Shown here piece by piece: positions 1 to 5,393 of a stretch of DNA of 6,959 bases. A program made the position numbers and the translations under genes. Every line of letters begins with the position of its first letter. Within the stretch, counting starts at the first letter, position 1. The notes under the pieces are model-generated. The model worked only from the letters and a program-made list of their open reading frames with translations, had not been told where the DNA came from and did not search any database. The stretch lies in assembly GCF_000688655.1 (NCBI RefSeq), contig NZ_JIBO01000010.1:93153-100111 (forward strand), given 5' to 3'. Source of the stretch: Lonsdalea quercina subsp. quercina. GTDB lineage: Bacteria > Pseudomonadota > Gammaproteobacteria > Enterobacterales > Enterobacteriaceae.

Positions 1-598
1 CGCCGACGGCTTTGAACTGTCCGTGGCCGGCGGTTTTGATGAAGTAGAGGATGTTGGGCGTGTCATGCAGCACCGCATCGGCGCGATTCGTGGCCAACTC
101 CATATAGGCGTTGTCGATGTTAGGGAACTGACGCAGGCTTTTGGTTTTGATATTGGCCTTCGCGTAGTCTACGGAGCCGGTGCCGCTCTTCACGGCGACA
201 ACTTTATCTGTCAAATCCTGCTCGCCTTTGATTGCCTGATTATCGGCTTTCACCATCACCAGCAAACCGCTGTCGTAGTAGCCGTCAGAGAAATCGATCG
301 CCCGTTTGCGCGCATCGGTGATGGTGATGCCGGCTAGCGCGACGTCGATATTGCGGGTCTGCAGCGCCGGAATAATACCGCTGAAATCCATTGGCTTCAG
401 GGAATAGTTCACATTCAACTGTTTGGCGATGGCGTCCCACAAGTCGATATCGAATCCAACGTATTTGTCGCCTTGCTTGAACTCAAAAGGCACAAACGCG
501 GTATCGGTTGCTACGATCAGCGGCTTATCAGCTGAATGACTGCTGAAGCTACAGGCGAGCACAAGTGCGGCTACCGAAGCTTTGAGAAATGACTTCAT
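1..598 (-). CDS. glnH: Glutamine ABC transporter periplasmic-binding protein GlnH, 5' part (C-terminus beyond the window)
   Basis: GlnH captures L-glutamine in the periplasm and delivers it to the GlnP/GlnQ membrane complex. The frame starts at the ATG at 598-596 and stays open for 199 codons to the left edge. E. coli GlnH is 248 residues, so about 49 are missing. An AGGA ribosome site lies 8 nt before the start. Residues 1-23 form a Sec signal peptide ending HSA|DK. The mature part begins with [20 protein letters not shown] and later shows ALAGITIT, the arginine-containing [30 protein letters not shown] and LHDTPN, all nearly identical to E. coli and spanning the ligand-binding lobes of this family. 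glnP and glnQ would be expected to follow just outside the window. One oddity is a cysteine at residue 16 inside the signal peptide. Identification is firm. Confidence 0.96.
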   Translation of the reverse strand, partial: MKSFLKASVAALVLACSFSSHSADKPLIVATDTAFVPFEFKQGDKYVGFDIDLWDAIAKQLNVNYSLKPMDFSGIIPALQTRNIDVALAGITITDARKRAIDFSDGYYDSGLLVMVKADNQAIKGEQDLTDKVVAVKSGTGSVDYAKANIKTKSLRQFPNIDNAYMELATNRADAVLHDTPNILYFIKTAGHGQFKAVG

Positions 599-899
599 TG
601 GTTGTTTCCTATAAACACAGTTGTATTTCACTGCTTTTGAGGAGTAATACTGTCGCTGCGAATGGGATCCACACAGCATGTACAGCAGTTTTGGAGCGGT
701 ACCGCCTGTGTTTTTGTCACAGACGTTTTATGTGCACACTGCACCAATATGATTAACTTAATTGACTTGGAGTGACAACTGTTGATTCGCCTGTAGGCTA
801 AATATTCGGGCTTTGAGGTTTTTTTTTGTACATCCTGACGAGAAATTCTTCAGGAAGCGAAAAGTCTGCGGGGCGGGGAAAAGGGTGCGACAGAAACAA
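599..899 (-). promoter_or_regulatory. glnH upstream control region, no gene
   Basis: This gap holds the leader and promoter of glnH, read on the minus strand. A GGTGCA half-site preceded by ATATT (plus-strand 741-751) resembles the right half of an enterobacterial NtrC site, and an adjacent GTGCAC follows, but there is no matching left half. A sigma-54-like GG...GC pair is present near 657-669 but its spacing is 9 instead of the required 10, so I do not call a promoter. In E. coli glnHPQ is nitrogen-controlled from a sigma-54 promoter, which is the reason for looking here. A run of nine T residues sits at 821-829. No reading frame of interest is present. Confidence 0.35.
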
Positions 900-925
900 G
901 CAGACCGCCCATAGGGGCGGTCTGC
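888..925 (-). terminator. Rho-independent terminator of dps
   Basis: A perfect 11-bp stem, GCAGACCGCCC at 900-910 paired with GGGCGGTCTGC at 915-925, encloses a 4-nt loop. On the minus strand it begins 25 nt after the dps stop and is followed by TTGTTTCTGT, an imperfect but T-rich tail. It lies in the right place and orientation to end dps transcription before the glnH control region. Confidence 0.85.
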
Positions 926-936
926 AACAGCATCAT

Positions 937-952
937 TAATCCTTAAGGATTA
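937..952. repeat. 16-bp perfect palindrome overlapping the dps stop codon
   Basis: TAATCCTTAAGGATTA is exactly self-complementary and includes the dps stop codon (TAA at 952-950). It has no loop, so it is a better candidate for a dimeric protein site or chance than for an RNA hairpin. No function is claimed. Confidence 0.5.
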
Positions 953-1453
953 TTCGATGTTGGATTCGATGAACCACAGGAATTTGTCCAGGTCACGCGA
1001 AGCGGCGGTCAGGATGTCTGCCGTATCGTCGTCTTCGGTCGAAACAATACCTTTACGGGTTTCGTTGGCGACGATACCGTAACGTTCCGCCAGCGCTTTC
1101 AGGTGGTCCTGAACGTTATGAATATCGGTCGGGTAGCTTTTCAGCGACGTATTTGCGTTAATCGCCTGAGTGGTGCCCAGTGCGACGCCGCCCAGCTGTA
1201 CGACACGTTCTGCGATGGTATCCAGATGGTCGACGATAGTGGTGCGGAAGGTGTCCAGCATTTCGTGAACACCGATGAAGTTCGCGCCACGCATGTTCCA
1301 GTGAGCCTGTTTCGTGATCAGAGATAGGTCAGTAAAATCAACCACCAATTGGTTCAGCAGCTTGATGGTGGAAACTTTAATTTCATCATCCTGATCGTTA
1401 AGCGTGTAACGTAGTTCTGAAGAGGTGGATTTTACCAGTTTAGCTGTACGCAT
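950..1453 (-). CDS. dps: DNA protection during starvation protein Dps
   Basis: Dps forms a hollow dodecamer that binds DNA and oxidises Fe(II) with H2O2, shielding DNA in starvation and oxidative stress. The protein is 167 residues, the same length as E. coli Dps, and is nearly identical from [17 protein letters not shown] onward, ending [13 protein letters not shown]. The inter-subunit ferroxidase residues are in place: H51, H63, D67, D78 and E82. The lysine-rich DNA-binding tail is partly changed: K5 and K8 are kept, the position of E. coli K10 is threonine, and there is an added arginine at position 2. The start is the ATG at 1453, with GAGGG 8 nt upstream. It is a single-gene unit, with its own promoter at about 1507 and a terminator at 900-925. 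Confidence 0.98.
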   Translation of the reverse strand: MRTAKLVKSTSSELRYTLNDQDDEIKVSTIKLLNQLVVDFTDLSLITKQAHWNMRGANFIGVHEMLDTFRTTIVDHLDTIAERVVQLGGVALGTTQAINANTSLKSYPTDIHNVQDHLKALAERYGIVANETRKGIVSTEDDDTADILTAASRDLDKFLWFIESNIE

Positions 1454-1506
1454 AAGTGTTGCCCTCTTAATTCAATAATCATTAGATTTGATGTTCAACG
1501 AGGGTA

Positions 1507-1541
1507 ATTATAGCAGCTCCACCGAAAGCAGTTGTATAAAT
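1507..1541 (-). promoter_or_regulatory. dps promoter (extended -10)
   Basis: On the minus strand the sequence TGCTATAATT gives a perfect TATAAT (1512-1507) with an upstream TGC extension and a C just before the hexamer, a feature favoured by sigma-S. The -35 region is poor. The predicted start lies about 50 nt before the dps ATG. In E. coli dps is read by sigma-S in stationary phase and by sigma-70 with OxyR during oxidative stress. The same mode here is inference. Confidence 0.65.
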
Positions 1542-1545
1542 TTGC

Positions 1546-1560
1546 CTATCGAACAGATAG
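1546..1560 (-). promoter_or_regulatory. OxyR-like palindrome upstream of dps
   Basis: CTATC-N5-GATAG is a 5-bp inverted repeat reading as CTAT-N7-ATAG, the central spacing of the four-part OxyR motif (ATAG-N7-CTAT-N7-ATAG-N7-CTAT). The outer ATAG and CTAT elements are degenerate. It lies roughly 45-60 bp upstream of the predicted dps start, a position typical of an activator. Candidate only. Confidence 0.35.
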
Positions 1561-2097
1561 ACACTAACGTTAAAGTTTAATGACATCATAATGTTATCGC
1601 AAATTACACACATTATCATTTGCAGTGCGTCTAGCTAAACAGCCTGTTTTTCATTAGCTATTTTCTTTGTTCTTCCTCCACTCACGTTAGAATAAGGACT
1701 CAGGGTGAATATAAGGCACGTCATTCCCAAGGCGTGGTTTGTCAGCCGACGGTCCGTTTAAAAGTAACCGCTTCCGTTTCGACAGTATGCTTAGCGGTGG
1801 ATGTATGCCCCTGAATTAGAGATGACATTTTAACCGGTAGATAATTGAGCTTCCAATCCGACAACGATTTAGGCCGATATCTCGAATAAAATCGCCCTGA
1901 CGAATTAATTTTTAGAAAATCGTACGGAATGTAACAGCAGGTTTTTGACCGATTGTCGAAGGACTCGAGCCGTGCTAATGATAGCAAAATCTCGTGCTGA
2001 TTTTTGATAGCATGACTTTTAGCTGTAAGGGAAATATTTTGGCATGCGAAACTTGAGTCAACTTTGTTTAGACACCCGCTAGCATAAATTTAAAAGC
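1561..2097. other. Gene-poor part of the dps-ompX interval
   Basis: I see no convincing gene. In E. coli the space between dps and ompX holds rhtA, a ten-helix EamA/DMT-type exporter of about 295 residues. No frame on either strand here shows a row of hydrophobic helices. An 81-codon minus-strand frame (1987-1742) uses a TTG start, has no ribosome site and no family resemblance, so I do not call it. The right half is clearly AT-rich. An imperfect direct repeat at 1971-2012 is listed separately. Confidence 0.5.
1971..2012. repeat. Imperfect direct repeat CGTGCT...TGATAGCA
   Basis: CGTGCT-aa-TGATAGCA (1971-1986) recurs as CGTGCT-gatttt-TGATAGCA (1993-2012), separated by 6 nt. The first copy also contains TGCTA-atga-TAGCA, a 5-bp hairpin, and the second contains GCT-N10-AGC. 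This could be a pair of binding sites or slippage-derived duplication. No assigned function. Confidence 0.45.
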
Positions 2098-2295
2098 TTG
2101 CCAGTTTTAAGCCTTATTTTTCTTATAATTCTTTTCATTGGCTATCTTTCTTTGTCAGAAAAGTCACTTTCGGAAAGAAACTGTATAAAGAATGGGCATA
2201 AATATTCAAAAAGAAAAACAAAATCATTAATGGATAAATTATTTGCTAATCATTTACCATTGCTGACTTTAATTTACGTATTGTTTGTGTACTAA
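2098..2295 (+). CDS. Doubtful small membrane-like protein, 65 codons
   Basis: I do not recognise this frame. It would start at TTG (2098), with a stop only six codons upstream, no ATG alternative in the first half, and no Shine-Dalgarno sequence. The predicted product has a hydrophobic stretch at residues 3-20, a basic centre with NCIKNGHKYSKRKTKS around residues 28-43, and a second hydrophobic stretch at 52-65. The surrounding DNA is about 70% A+T by eye, which alone favours Phe/Leu/Ile/Lys codons and can create such membrane-like shadows. It may be a remnant, a foreign small gene, or no gene at all. It lies in the gap where E. coli has rhtA, but is not related to RhtA. Confidence 0.2.
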   Translation: MPVLSLIFLIILFIGYLSLSEKSLSERNCIKNGHKYSKRKTKSLMDKLFANHLPLLTLIYVLFVY

Positions 2296-2540
2296 AGACT
2301 AACTTTGTGTGAGAGACATGATTCAGAATTTTCTGCATTTTTAATTCTTTGCACTTTATGTTTTCATGACAAAGTTTCCATTGTTAACTCAATGAAATTT
2401 AAGAGGTTACCTTGTTTAAGAAAATCCTTGTTACATGTTTAACCTAATTGAAAAGTATTTGTGGCTCAGCAACAACGCGGATTTGTTGTTATATTTATAG
2501 CGCTTTAATATTCTTTCATAAGAGTGATTCGAGGCTGTAT
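2296..2540 (+). promoter_or_regulatory. ompX upstream region and leader
   Basis: This AT-rich stretch must hold the ompX promoter and 5' untranslated region. I found no -35/-10 pair good enough to call. AACAAC (2471-2476) and GTTGTT (2485-2490) can pair as a 6-bp hairpin about 50 nt before the start codon. GAGG at 2531-2534, 6 nt before the ATG, is the ribosome site. In E. coli the ompX translation start region is a target of Hfq-dependent small RNAs (CyaR, MicA). Whether the same pairing exists here is not established from the sequence. Confidence 0.45.
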
Positions 2541-3056
2541 ATGAAAAAAATTGCGTGTCTTTCAGCTTTGGCTTGTGTTTTAGCCGTAAGTGCCGGTTCT
2601 GCGATGGCTGGCGAGAGTACTGTATCTGCAGGTTATGCCCAGGGCGATGCTCAAGGCGTTATGAACAAGCTCCCGGGTTTCAACCTGAAATACCGTTATG
2701 AATTCGACAACTCACCGCTGGGTGTGATCGGTTCATTCACCTACCTGCAAGATAGCCAAACCGTAAATAACGTCTATCAGAAAGGGACTTATTACGGCTT
2801 CAGCGCTGGTCCTGCTTTCCGCTTCAATGACTGGGCAAGCATCTATGGTGTTGTCGGTATGAGCAGCGGTAAGTACACCCACAACGCTGATAACGGTACT
2901 GCCAACGCCAAGAACGATGATGTTGGCGTTGTATACGGTGCCGGTCTGCAGTTCAACCCAATGCAGAATATTGCGCTGGATGTAGGTTACGAACAAAGCC
3001 GTATCCGCAGTGTGGATATTGGCAGCTGGAACGTTGGCGTAGGCTACCGTTTCTAA
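2541..3056 (+). CDS. ompX: Outer membrane protein OmpX (Ail/Lom family)
   Basis: OmpX is an eight-stranded outer-membrane beta-barrel linked to adhesion, envelope stress and resistance to host factors. The product is 171 residues, the same as E. coli OmpX. A signal peptide covers residues 1-23 (MKKIACLSAL..., cleavage after AMA). The mature protein starts GESTVSAGYAQGDAQG and shows alternating strands, with the family signatures GFNLKYRYEF, YGFSAGPAFRFNDWASIYGVVG and LQFNPMQNIALDVGYEQSRI, and ends in the barrel signal NVGVGYRF with C-terminal phenylalanine. The longer upstream frame from TTG 2448 is rejected because the signal peptide and GAGG ribosome site fix the start at 2541. Extracellular loops, such as the region around residues 110-125, differ from E. 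coli, as expected for surface parts. It is a single-gene unit. Confidence 0.97.
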   Translation: MKKIACLSALACVLAVSAGSAMAGESTVSAGYAQGDAQGVMNKLPGFNLKYRYEFDNSPLGVIGSFTYLQDSQTVNNVYQKGTYYGFSAGPAFRFNDWASIYGVVGMSSGKYTHNADNGTANAKNDDVGVVYGAGLQFNPMQNIALDVGYEQSRIRSVDIGSWNVGVGYRF

Positions 3057-3099
3057 TCGTATCGAAGCATTGACCTCTTTTTAGGGTAAATGTATCTGT

Positions 3100-3128
3100 A
3101 AAACCCGCTCTTCGGAGCGGGTTTTTTT
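3100..3128 (+). terminator. Rho-independent terminator of ompX
   Basis: AAACCCGCTC (3101-3110) pairs with GAGCGGGTTT (3115-3124) around a stable TTCG tetraloop, with one further A-T pair, and seven T residues run from 3122 to 3128. It starts 43 nt after the ompX stop. Confidence 0.95.
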
Positions 3129-3338
3129 ATGCTTCAGTATCATAGCTTATGCCGGTTTTTGTCCGCCCATTACAGAAATTGACCCCCTCATCGGCGTTTC
3201 GTTCCGTTTATTTTGACTTGTTTTGCCCAACCAATCTCTTTTCTCGTGAGTGGAGAGGGGTTACGTTTTGTACACGTATCGTGCCGTCTGGCTGTTGCCT
3301 ATACTGGTACTACGGCCTACTTCTTTAAGGAGAGTCTC

Positions 3339-3869
3339 ATGCCTTCGCCTCAATCTGTGACGCCGCAAATTGCGCAACAATTGCTAAAGATGGGCGCGGT
3401 GTTGGTGGATATCCGTCTAATCGACGAGTACGCGCGCGAACACATCCCTCATTCGGTGTCTTGCCCGATGGCATCATTGAATGCCGATAAGCTGCGAGAA
3501 GTCCTCTCAGGTGCGAACAGCGTGATTTTTTTGTGCCTTTCGGGGATGCGATCTCATCAGCATCGCGCACAGCTGGCCGAGGCGGCGGGAACGGCTCAGA
3601 CCTATTTGCTTTCCGGCGGATTGCAGGCATGGAAGCGGGCTGGCTTACCCATTGTTAAAGGCGAGCGACCGTCGGTCGATATCATGCGGCAAGTTCAAAT
3701 CGTTGCGGGCGGCACGGTGTTGGCGGGGGTAATTTTGGGCCAGGTGATGCATCCGGCATTTTATTGGCTGGCGGGGGTCTTCGGGGCTGGACTGCTGTTT
3801 GCTGGGATCAGTGGCTATTGCGGTTTGGCGCGTGCTCTCATGCGCATGCCGTGGAATCGCGAACGATAG
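3339..3869 (+). CDS. ygaP: Membrane-anchored rhodanese, YgaP type
   Basis: YgaP-type proteins are inner-membrane sulfurtransferases: a cytoplasmic rhodanese domain moves sulfane sulfur through a persulfide on its active cysteine. The product is 176 residues (E. coli YgaP is 174). Residues 5-110 are the rhodanese domain, with VDIRLIDEYAREHIP near 23-37 and the active loop C66-LSGMRS, matching the CxxGxR pattern. Residues 115-165 match the DUF2892 membrane tail: MRQVQIVAGG, then two hydrophobic helices and GAGLLFAGISGYCG, ending MPWN as in YgaP. The start at 3339 is preferred over the upstream TTG/GTG frame because AAGGAG stands 6 nt before it and the homologue begins there. The ArsR-type regulator gene ygaV that precedes ygaP in E. 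coli is absent. A TATACT -10-like hexamer is at 3300-3305. Confidence 0.92.
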   Translation: MPSPQSVTPQIAQQLLKMGAVLVDIRLIDEYAREHIPHSVSCPMASLNADKLREVLSGANSVIFLCLSGMRSHQHRAQLAEAAGTAQTYLLSGGLQAWKRAGLPIVKGERPSVDIMRQVQIVAGGTVLAGVILGQVMHPAFYWLAGVFGAGLLFAGISGYCGLARALMRMPWNRER

Positions 3870-3941
3870 ACTGGGCCAGTGCATGCGGATTGATTAAGGG
3901 ATGAACTCAGGCGTCATGCCATTGTTTTTGCCTATTTCACG

Positions 3942-3972
3942 TTGAGTTGTATTCGAGGTAACGTGCTAGAAT
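3942..3972 (+). promoter_or_regulatory. Candidate ydgC promoter
   Basis: TGCTAGAAT at 3964-3972 gives an extended -10 (TAGAAT, 3967-3972). TTGAGT at 3942-3947 could act as -35, although the spacing of 19 bp is long. Transcription would start about 15 nt before the ATG. The 124-bp gap and absence of a good terminator after the rhodanese gene leave read-through possible. Confidence 0.45.
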
Positions 3973-3993
3973 ACAAAGAAAAAGAGAATAATA

Positions 3994-4335
3994 ATGGGGC
4001 TCCTTCTAAAAGCTGTACTTGGCGCACTGATTGTTGTGCTGATTGGACTGTTAGCAAAGACACGTAATTATTATATCGCCGGACTCGTGCCGCTTTTCCC
4101 TACCTTCGCCCTGATTGCTCACTATATTGTTGGCAGCGAACGCGGGTTAGATGCGCTGCGCTCGACCATCTTGTTTGGCATTTGGTCTGTTATCCCTTAC
4201 CTGATTTATCTCATTTCGCTCTACTATTTCACGGATTCGATGAAGTTGGCGCAGGCGCTAGCGGCCGCCGTGGTCTGCTGGTGTATTTCCGCAGCAATAC
4301 TCATCAAGATCTGGAGCTGGTATCACGCTTTGTAG
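3994..4335 (+). CDS. ydgC: Inner membrane protein YdgC (GlpM family)
   Basis: The 113-residue product aligns along its whole length with E. coli YdgC (111 residues): MGLLLKAVLGALIVVLIGLL, then NYYIAGLVPLFPTFALIAHY, SERGLDALRSTI and IPYLIYLISLYYF. Four hydrophobic segments lie at about 2-21, 26-46, 57-79 and 86-108, so it should sit in the inner membrane with almost no soluble part. The biochemical role is unknown. The family name comes from Pseudomonas GlpM, reported to affect alginate production. The ribosome site is weak (AAGAGAA, about 8 nt before the ATG). No partner gene is evident: it has its own candidate promoter, and the next gene is 600 bp away. A 121-codon overlapping frame from 4182 is a shadow. 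Confidence 0.93.
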   Translation: MGLLLKAVLGALIVVLIGLLAKTRNYYIAGLVPLFPTFALIAHYIVGSERGLDALRSTILFGIWSVIPYLIYLISLYYFTDSMKLAQALAAAVVCWCISAAILIKIWSWYHAL

Positions 4336-4392
4336 CCCGTCAACAGAGCGAACAAGGGGAGGGGGATTTTTACCACTCCCAGGGAAACCACT

Positions 4393-4422
4393 CAGAGGTC
4401 ATCAAATATATGATGACTTCTG
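4393..4422. repeat. 12-bp inverted repeat downstream of ydgC
   Basis: CAGAGGTCATCA (4393-4404) pairs with TGATGACTTCTG (4411-4422) across a 6-nt loop, with a single G-U pair. It begins 57 nt after the ydgC stop. Without a T tract it is a poor intrinsic terminator. It could stabilise the ydgC mRNA end or serve as a protein site (TCATCA-N6-TGATGA). Confidence 0.6.
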
Positions 4423-4530
4423 CTAAGACGACGAATATCAGTAAAAGAATCAATTTTTTTCTCCACAGCCAGTCGCTCAATGACATGATTGTTTACCTCT
4501 CGTTCTTCATCATGATGCGCATCAAAACCG

Positions 4531-4569
4531 CGCTATGTCATGTATAGCGTATCAGAAGACGTTCTTCTG
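4531..4569. repeat. Two adjacent short inverted repeats
   Basis: CGCTAT-N7-ATAGCG spans 4531-4549 and CAGAAGA-cgt-TCTTCTG spans 4553-4569, only 3 nt apart. Tandem hairpins in non-coding DNA may mark an RNA or operator. No known family is recognised. Confidence 0.5.
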
Positions 4570-4729
4570 GGAGGTAGTCAGTCCGCTATTCCTGCTTTAG
4601 GTTGGCTAGCTGTTTTTTGATTGTTAAGAAAAGAAAAGCAGTTTGACTGTGTAAAGTAGACACCCCCCAAAAAAAGACTATTTTTCGGTGATGAAATACA
4701 TGCTGTGAACAATCAATTGAAAATAACCC

Positions 4730-4760
4730 TTGCTTAACTTTTTGGTACATGCGTTAATGT
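4730..4760 (+). promoter_or_regulatory. csp promoter
   Basis: TAATGT at 4755-4760 serves as a -10, placed 7-8 nt before the conserved leader start (CGGTTTG...). The likely -35 is TTGCTT at 4730-4735, with a long 19-bp spacer, preceded by AT-rich DNA that may act as an UP element. The placement rests mainly on the leader match with E. coli cspA. Confidence 0.55.
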
Positions 4761-4766
4761 ATTCAT

Positions 4767-4941
4767 CGGTTTGGCATACAGACCTTATGTAAAGCATTTT
4801 AGTAAAGCAGTTCTCAGTTCAAGCGTTATCCTACATAGATACCTCTTTTCCGTGAGTCTCCTCCTAAGCGCCTATAAATAAATTCTGCTAACAGACCATG
4901 TTTGTCGCTCTAACGCGACCTCGAAAATAAAGGAAGTATTT
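4767..4941 (+). promoter_or_regulatory. Long cold-shock 5' leader with cold box
   Basis: The leader of about 174 nt compares with 159 nt in E. coli cspA. It opens with CGGTTTGGCATACAGACC (4767-4784), closely matching the E. coli cspA leader start. The cold box TGGCATACAGA (4772-4782) differs from E. coli TGACGTACAGA at three positions. A 5-bp hairpin GTCGC-N6-GCGAC lies at 4904-4919, and AAGGAAG at 4930-4936 is the ribosome site. In E. coli this type of leader refolds at low temperature, stabilising the mRNA and exposing the start. The same behaviour here is inferred. Confidence 0.85.
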
Positions 4942-5154
4942 ATGTCTGATAAAATGACTGGTTTAGTAAAATGGTTCAACGCTGATAAAGGCTTTGGTTT
5001 CATCACTCCGAGCAATGGTAGCAAAGACGTGTTCGTTCACTTCTCTGCCATCCAGGGTGATAGCTTCAAGACTCTGAACGAAGGCCAGAAAGTTGAATTC
5101 TCCGTTGAAAACGGTGCAAAAGGTCCTTCAGCTGTCAACGTTGTTGCTGAATAA
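4942..5154 (+). CDS. cspA: Major cold shock protein, CspA family
   Basis: This is a 70-residue single cold-shock domain (OB-fold) protein that binds single-stranded RNA and DNA, acts as an RNA chaperone and antiterminator, and is made after a temperature drop. RNP1 is K16-GFGFI and RNP2 is V30-FVHF, with the aromatic W11 and the usual [10 protein letters not shown] end. The N-terminus [20 protein letters not shown] is closest to E. coli CspA/CspB/CspG rather than CspC, CspD or CspE. The long cold-box leader also places it in that cold-inducible group. The symbol cspA stands for the group, because paralogues cannot be told apart here. It is a single-gene unit ending at the terminator at 5287-5328. 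Confidence 0.95.
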   Translation: MSDKMTGLVKWFNADKGFGFITPSNGSKDVFVHFSAIQGDSFKTLNEGQKVEFSVENGAKGPSAVNVVAE

Positions 5155-5216
5155 TCTTTTTAATGTTGATGTTGGTTACGATAGCGAAGAAGGGAATGCC
5201 CGGAGCGGTTAATCAG

Positions 5217-5274
5217 CATCATCTGAAATGATGAATAACGCATAAATATTAATAAAAATATTCCCAGCGTTATT
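5217..5274 (+). repeat. Structured 3' untranslated region of csp
   Basis: CATCAT-N5-ATGATG (5217-5233) is followed by AATAACGC (5234-5241) pairing with GCGTTATT (5267-5274), and inside that pair AATATT-N6-AATATT (5245-5262). Together they can fold as two consecutive hairpins before the terminator. The csp 3' region is thus about 170 nt, unusually long for a 213-nt gene. A role as RNA stabiliser or 3'-derived small RNA is speculative. Confidence 0.5.
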
Positions 5275-5284
5275 GATTAATTTC

Positions 5285-5328
5285 ACAAAAAACGCCTCAT
5301 GTCATCATTGTCATGAGGCGTTTTTTTT
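5285..5328. terminator. Bidirectional terminator between csp and yniD
   Basis: AACGCCTCATG (5291-5301) pairs with CATGAGGCGTT (5312-5322) around a 10-nt loop. Flanking A and T runs extend the stem. Eight T residues (5321-5328) follow on the plus strand, and six T residues follow on the minus strand, so it can stop both csp and the convergent yniD. Confidence 0.93.
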
Positions 5329-5393
5329 ATGCTTTTTGTATGCTTATGTCGGTGAGCTGATTATATAGCATTTCTCGAATCGAATGACGTCAA

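Larger units (their letters stand above)
4336..4754. other. Gene-free interval between ydgC and csp with inverted repeats
   Basis: No coding region is supported here. The stretch contains inverted repeats at 4393-4422, 4531-4549 and 4553-4569, an unusual C6A7 run at 4664-4676, and an AT-rich segment before the csp promoter. None of the hairpins is followed by a T run, so a terminator for ydgC is not clear. Confidence 0.55.

Noticed and set aside
23..337. 104-codon plus-strand open frame
   Set aside because: It is the antisense of the strongly conserved glnH frame.
657..669. Sigma-54 promoter for glnH
   Set aside because: The GG and GC elements are 9 bp apart rather than 10, and the rest matches the consensus poorly.
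703..722. CRP-like site (TGTGA...CACAG) upstream of glnH
   Set aside because: The second half lacks the TCACA pattern at the required spacing.
1103..1327. 74-codon plus-strand frame
   Set aside because: It lies antisense within dps, whose own frame is conserved in full.
1594..1622. Fur-box-like ATTATCA upstream of dps
   Set aside because: Only one half fits. The other half matches at three of seven positions.
2733..2996. 87-codon minus-strand frame
   Set aside because: It is antisense to ompX and has no ribosome site.
3337..3884. Two minus-strand frames (97 and 79 codons)
   Set aside because: Both are antisense to the rhodanese gene, which has conserved catalytic and membrane motifs in its own frame.
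3843..3887. Terminator after the rhodanese gene (CGCATGC...GCATGCG, with ACTGGGCCAGT inside)
   Set aside because: The arms are 7 bp and 31 nt apart, one arm is in the coding region, and no T tract follows.
4356..4380. Terminator for ydgC (GGGAG...CTCCC)
   Set aside because: The stem is only 5 bp with a long internal loop, and the T run is inside the loop rather than after it.
4182..4547. 121-codon plus-strand frame overlapping ydgC
   Set aside because: Its first half is a shifted reading of ydgC, and the second half runs through the inverted repeats with no recognisable domain. No ribosome site is present.
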